64,000 nt of DNA from Balneolaceae bacterium UBA7797 (GTDB lineage: Bacteria; Bacteroidota; Rhodothermia; Balneolales; Balneolaceae): the NCBI GenBank assembly GCA_002480645.1, contig DLCN01000003.1:62001-126000 (forward strand). The letters are read 5' to 3'. Made by a program: the position numbers and the translations under genes. Positions within the stretch are counted from its first letter, which is position 1, and the number at the start of each line of letters is the position of its first letter. Positions 61,881-64,000 of the stretch are shown here, piece by piece. The notes beneath the pieces were generated by a model. It was not told where the DNA came from, did not search any database, and saw nothing but the letters and a program-made list of their open reading frames with translations.

Positions 61881-64000
61881 TCAATTTCCGCTTTTGATCG
61901 CGGGAGTGTTAAACGGGGGCTTTTTAATTTCTAAAGGAGCTTCGTTTTCCAACATCTTCAGCAGCTCTTTTACCGCTTGTTCAATTTGAGGATCACGTCC
62001 TTCCGATACAGATTTTGCATCCATTCTAACATCGATATCGGGATGGATACCAATATTTTCTCCGATGTATTCATTTTCGATCGGATCGAACACAGCACTT
62101 GATGGAGCAGTGATTCTTCCTCCATCAACCATTAAATAATGAACGGAAGAAGCGACCAAACCACCCCATGTTCGGGCCCCGATGATAGGTCCGGCATTTT
62201 GATGACGGAAAATCCAGGGAAAGAAATCACCTCCGGATCCGGCTAGTTCGTTTATCAGTAATGCTTTTGGTCCCAGAATTCCGGCAGGTAAAGCCAAATG
62301 CTTTCCTCCTTCAATATCATTAGTAACAGCGGCTCTTAATTCCCGGGTCATAAGATCGACCATGTAGTCGTCGAGAAGTCCTCCACCGTTGAAACGCTCG
62401 TCGATAACAGCCCCTTGTTTGTCTTGCTGGGCAAAGAAATAGCGGTTAAACGATTCCATTCCGGGACCACCGGTATTAGGAACCCAGATGTAGGCTAGCT
62501 TGCCATCTGATAATTCATCTACCATGCGACGGTTGTCTTCTACCCAGGCACGTTGTCGAAGCGAGTACTCATTACGAATAGGTTCAACTACCTCTTCCCA
62601 TGATTCTTCAAAAGATGCTTTGCTGTTGATTTGGAGGGAAGTTTGAACGCCTGCGGTTCCATCCAGAAATTCATACGGATTGTCTTCGGCGGTGAGCTCT
62701 TTTCCATTTACCCCCACCAGATAATATCCTTCATCGATGTCCAGACCAGGACGATCGAGGGGGCCACTTAACCCGGGATTCCAGCTTTCGGTGGTGTAGA
62801 TACGATCAATTTTCCAGTACCCCTTGTCTGCTACAAGATCGGCTCCCAGCAGACCTACCATTGATCGATCGGTTTCAGGGTAATCTCCTCCGCCTACAAA
62901 GCTGTGTCCTACAGAGAGTTCTCCACCAATCTGATCCATGATATAAGTGAGATCAGTGCGGTGACGGATAAATGGCACGAGTGGGGCGTATCGCTTGTAT
63001 ACCCTGTCCCAATTACGGCCATGAAGGTTAGAGGCGTAAAAATAATCGCGTTCGTAGCGCCAGGTTTCTTCGAAAATTTGTTTCCATTCTTCAAGGCGAT
63101 TCAGTTTCATTTTCAGAGTCATAGAAACGGATTCCCCACCATCGCCACTTGGTCCTGCTGTTCCCGAAACACTCCATCCGGGACCGGCTTGCATCAGAAT
63201 TTTATTTCCATCTGAAGAGACTGAGAACTGACGAACCCCGCTTTTGAAAGGCTTTGCTTCTCGATCATCGAGGGTGAATTTGTGAATGGTGATGGAATAA
63301 TCATCTCCACGTTCGCCGATAAATACCGAGCCGGCAGGACCACTTGTCACCTGTGTATAGTTGGCAGCCGGGATTGGAAGAGCAATGGTGCGTCTGTCAA
63401 TGTTTTCGAAATCGATTGTAAGCGTGGCTTCTTCCGATTCTTCGGCTTCTGCTTCTTCTTCAGATTCTTCATCCTCAGCTTTAACTTTTTCTTCGTCGCT
63501 ACGCGGAATGAATGGCGAATCTTCATCTTCACGAAGAACCACCACATATGCAGCGTATTCGGGATCGGAAGTCATGGCACTGGTGTTGGCCCAACCAGAA
63601 CCTAAGGCGACATCGGTACTAGCAAGGAAGTAGAAATGTTTTTCGTCACGATCCCATGCCGGAGCAAAAGCATCGGCAAATGGATTTGTAAGTTGAGTGA
63701 CTGAATTATCATCGGCTGACCAAATCATAATTCTTCGGAAATTATTATCTCCCGAAGAGGTGAATGCGAGCTTTTTAGAATCGGGTGACCAGGTCAAATC
63801 CATAGAACCTCGATCCCAACTGCTGCCTCCGGTGGCAATGGTTTTGATTTTACCTTTTTCTACATCAATGAGACGAAGTCGGGCATCATCGTCATCAAAA
63901 GCGATGTATTTTCCATCCGGTGACCAGGTAATTTCCCAGCCCAGTTTTGATTCTCCGATATCGATTCTTCTTTCATCTTCAACACCATCCTGAGAATCCA
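61881..64000 (-). CDS. Tricorn-like protease, S41 family (partial at window edge)
   Basis: The frame is open to the window end, so the N-terminus lies beyond 64000. The visible 706 residues start with PD40 propeller blades (WSPDGKYIAFDD, WSPDSKKLAFTSS). An acidic low-complexity insert rich in glutamate (EEKVKAEDEESEEE) follows. A tricorn C1-like helical domain, a PDZ domain (LDIDEGYYLVGVNGKELT) and an S41 catalytic domain come next, with the nucleophile serine in NELAGSGGDFFPW. Tricorn-type proteases degrade peptides, and the family usually works in the periplasm in Bacteroidota. The terminator at 61842-61874 lies just past its end. Confidence 0.92.
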   Translation of the reverse strand, partial: DSQDGVEDERRIDIGESKLGWEITWSPDGKYIAFDDDDARLRLIDVEKGKIKTIATGGSSWDRGSMDLTWSPDSKKLAFTSSGDNNFRRIMIWSADDNSVTQLTNPFADAFAPAWDRDEKHFYFLASTDVALGSGWANTSAMTSDPEYAAYVVVLREDEDSPFIPRSDEEKVKAEDEESEEEAEAEESEEATLTIDFENIDRRTIALPIPAANYTQVTSGPAGSVFIGERGDDYSITIHKFTLDDREAKPFKSGVRQFSVSSDGNKILMQAGPGWSVSGTAGPSGDGGESVSMTLKMKLNRLEEWKQIFEETWRYERDYFYASNLHGRNWDRVYKRYAPLVPFIRHRTDLTYIMDQIGGELSVGHSFVGGGDYPETDRSMVGLLGADLVADKGYWKIDRIYTTESWNPGLSGPLDRPGLDIDEGYYLVGVNGKELTAEDNPYEFLDGTAGVQTSLQINSKASFEESWEEVVEPIRNEYSLRQRAWVEDNRRMVDELSDGKLAYIWVPNTGGPGMESFNRYFFAQQDKQGAVIDERFNGGGLLDDYMVDLMTRELRAAVTNDIEGGKHLALPAGILGPKALLINELAGSGGDFFPWIFRHQNAGPIIGARTWGGLVASSVHYLMVDGGRITAPSSAVFDPIENEYIGENIGIHPDIDVRMDAKSVSEGRDPQIEQAVKELLKMLENEAPLEIKKPPFNTPAIKSGN

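Overview
The window looks like a chromosome segment of a marine or halophilic Balneolota-type bacterium (Balneolaceae-like, in the broad Bacteroidota group). This rests on type IX secretion (T9SS) C-terminal domains of the NYPNPFNPTT kind on three proteins, a PorV/PorQ-type barrel, SusC-like TonB receptor architecture, many signal peptides ending in AQ, scarce Shine-Dalgarno sequences and moderate GC. The genus is an inference. No rRNA, tRNA, CRISPR array or transposase was seen.

Layout. (1) 0-2 kb: kynureninase-like enzyme and tryptophan 2,3-dioxygenase. (2) 2-3.7 kb: a BadF-type sugar kinase overlapping a TatD hydrolase. (3) 4-11.7 kb: an outer-membrane quartet of TonB receptor, FN3 secreted protein, PorV-like barrel and IPT/TIG lipoprotein. 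(4) 11.8-29.6 kb: a large set of genes that together read as peptidoglycan and amino-sugar salvage: a secreted GHL10 glycosidase, a phosphoesterase, a NagX-like acetyltransferase, a second BadF kinase, a cytoplasmic GH3 NagZ, NamZ (DUF1343), two Amidase_3 enzymes (one a T9SS cargo), an AmpG-like permease and a NagB-PIG-L fusion. (5) 29.9-34 kb: MFS transporter, small lipoprotein, PdxB and pyrimidine-nucleoside phosphorylase. (6) 34.1-40.1 kb: a PspA operon with a truncated PspA paralogue, a membrane coiled-coil protein, a crotonase, a CNNM/CBS protein and a Vps4-like AAA+ ATPase, closed by a strong terminator.

(7) 40.2-45.5 kb is an accessory island. It holds small, mostly unknown AT-rich genes, four copies of a hairpin-rich repeat of about 300 bp, an HU-like gene preceded by two GATACGTATC palindromes, and a gene with integron-cassette-like boundaries. 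(8) 45.6-53.1 kb: secreted GH65 hydrolase plus esterase, AlkD-like repair protein, rhodanese membrane protein, ThuA-like protein and lipoprotein GH13 amylase, suggesting alpha-glucan use. (9) 53.2-55 kb: small membrane protein, gamma-glutamylcyclotransferase-like protein and MORN/TonB-C lipoprotein. (10) 55.1-61.9 kb: a complete TetR-TolC-HlyD-ABC-ABC-permease-permease efflux operon of the YbhFSR type. (11) 61.9 kb to the end: a tricorn-like protease cut by the window edge.

The strongest candidates for something under-described are the self-contained peptidoglycan salvage locus with T9SS-secreted front-end enzymes, the PspA/mini-PspA/AAA+ operon, and the structured repeat and cassette island.
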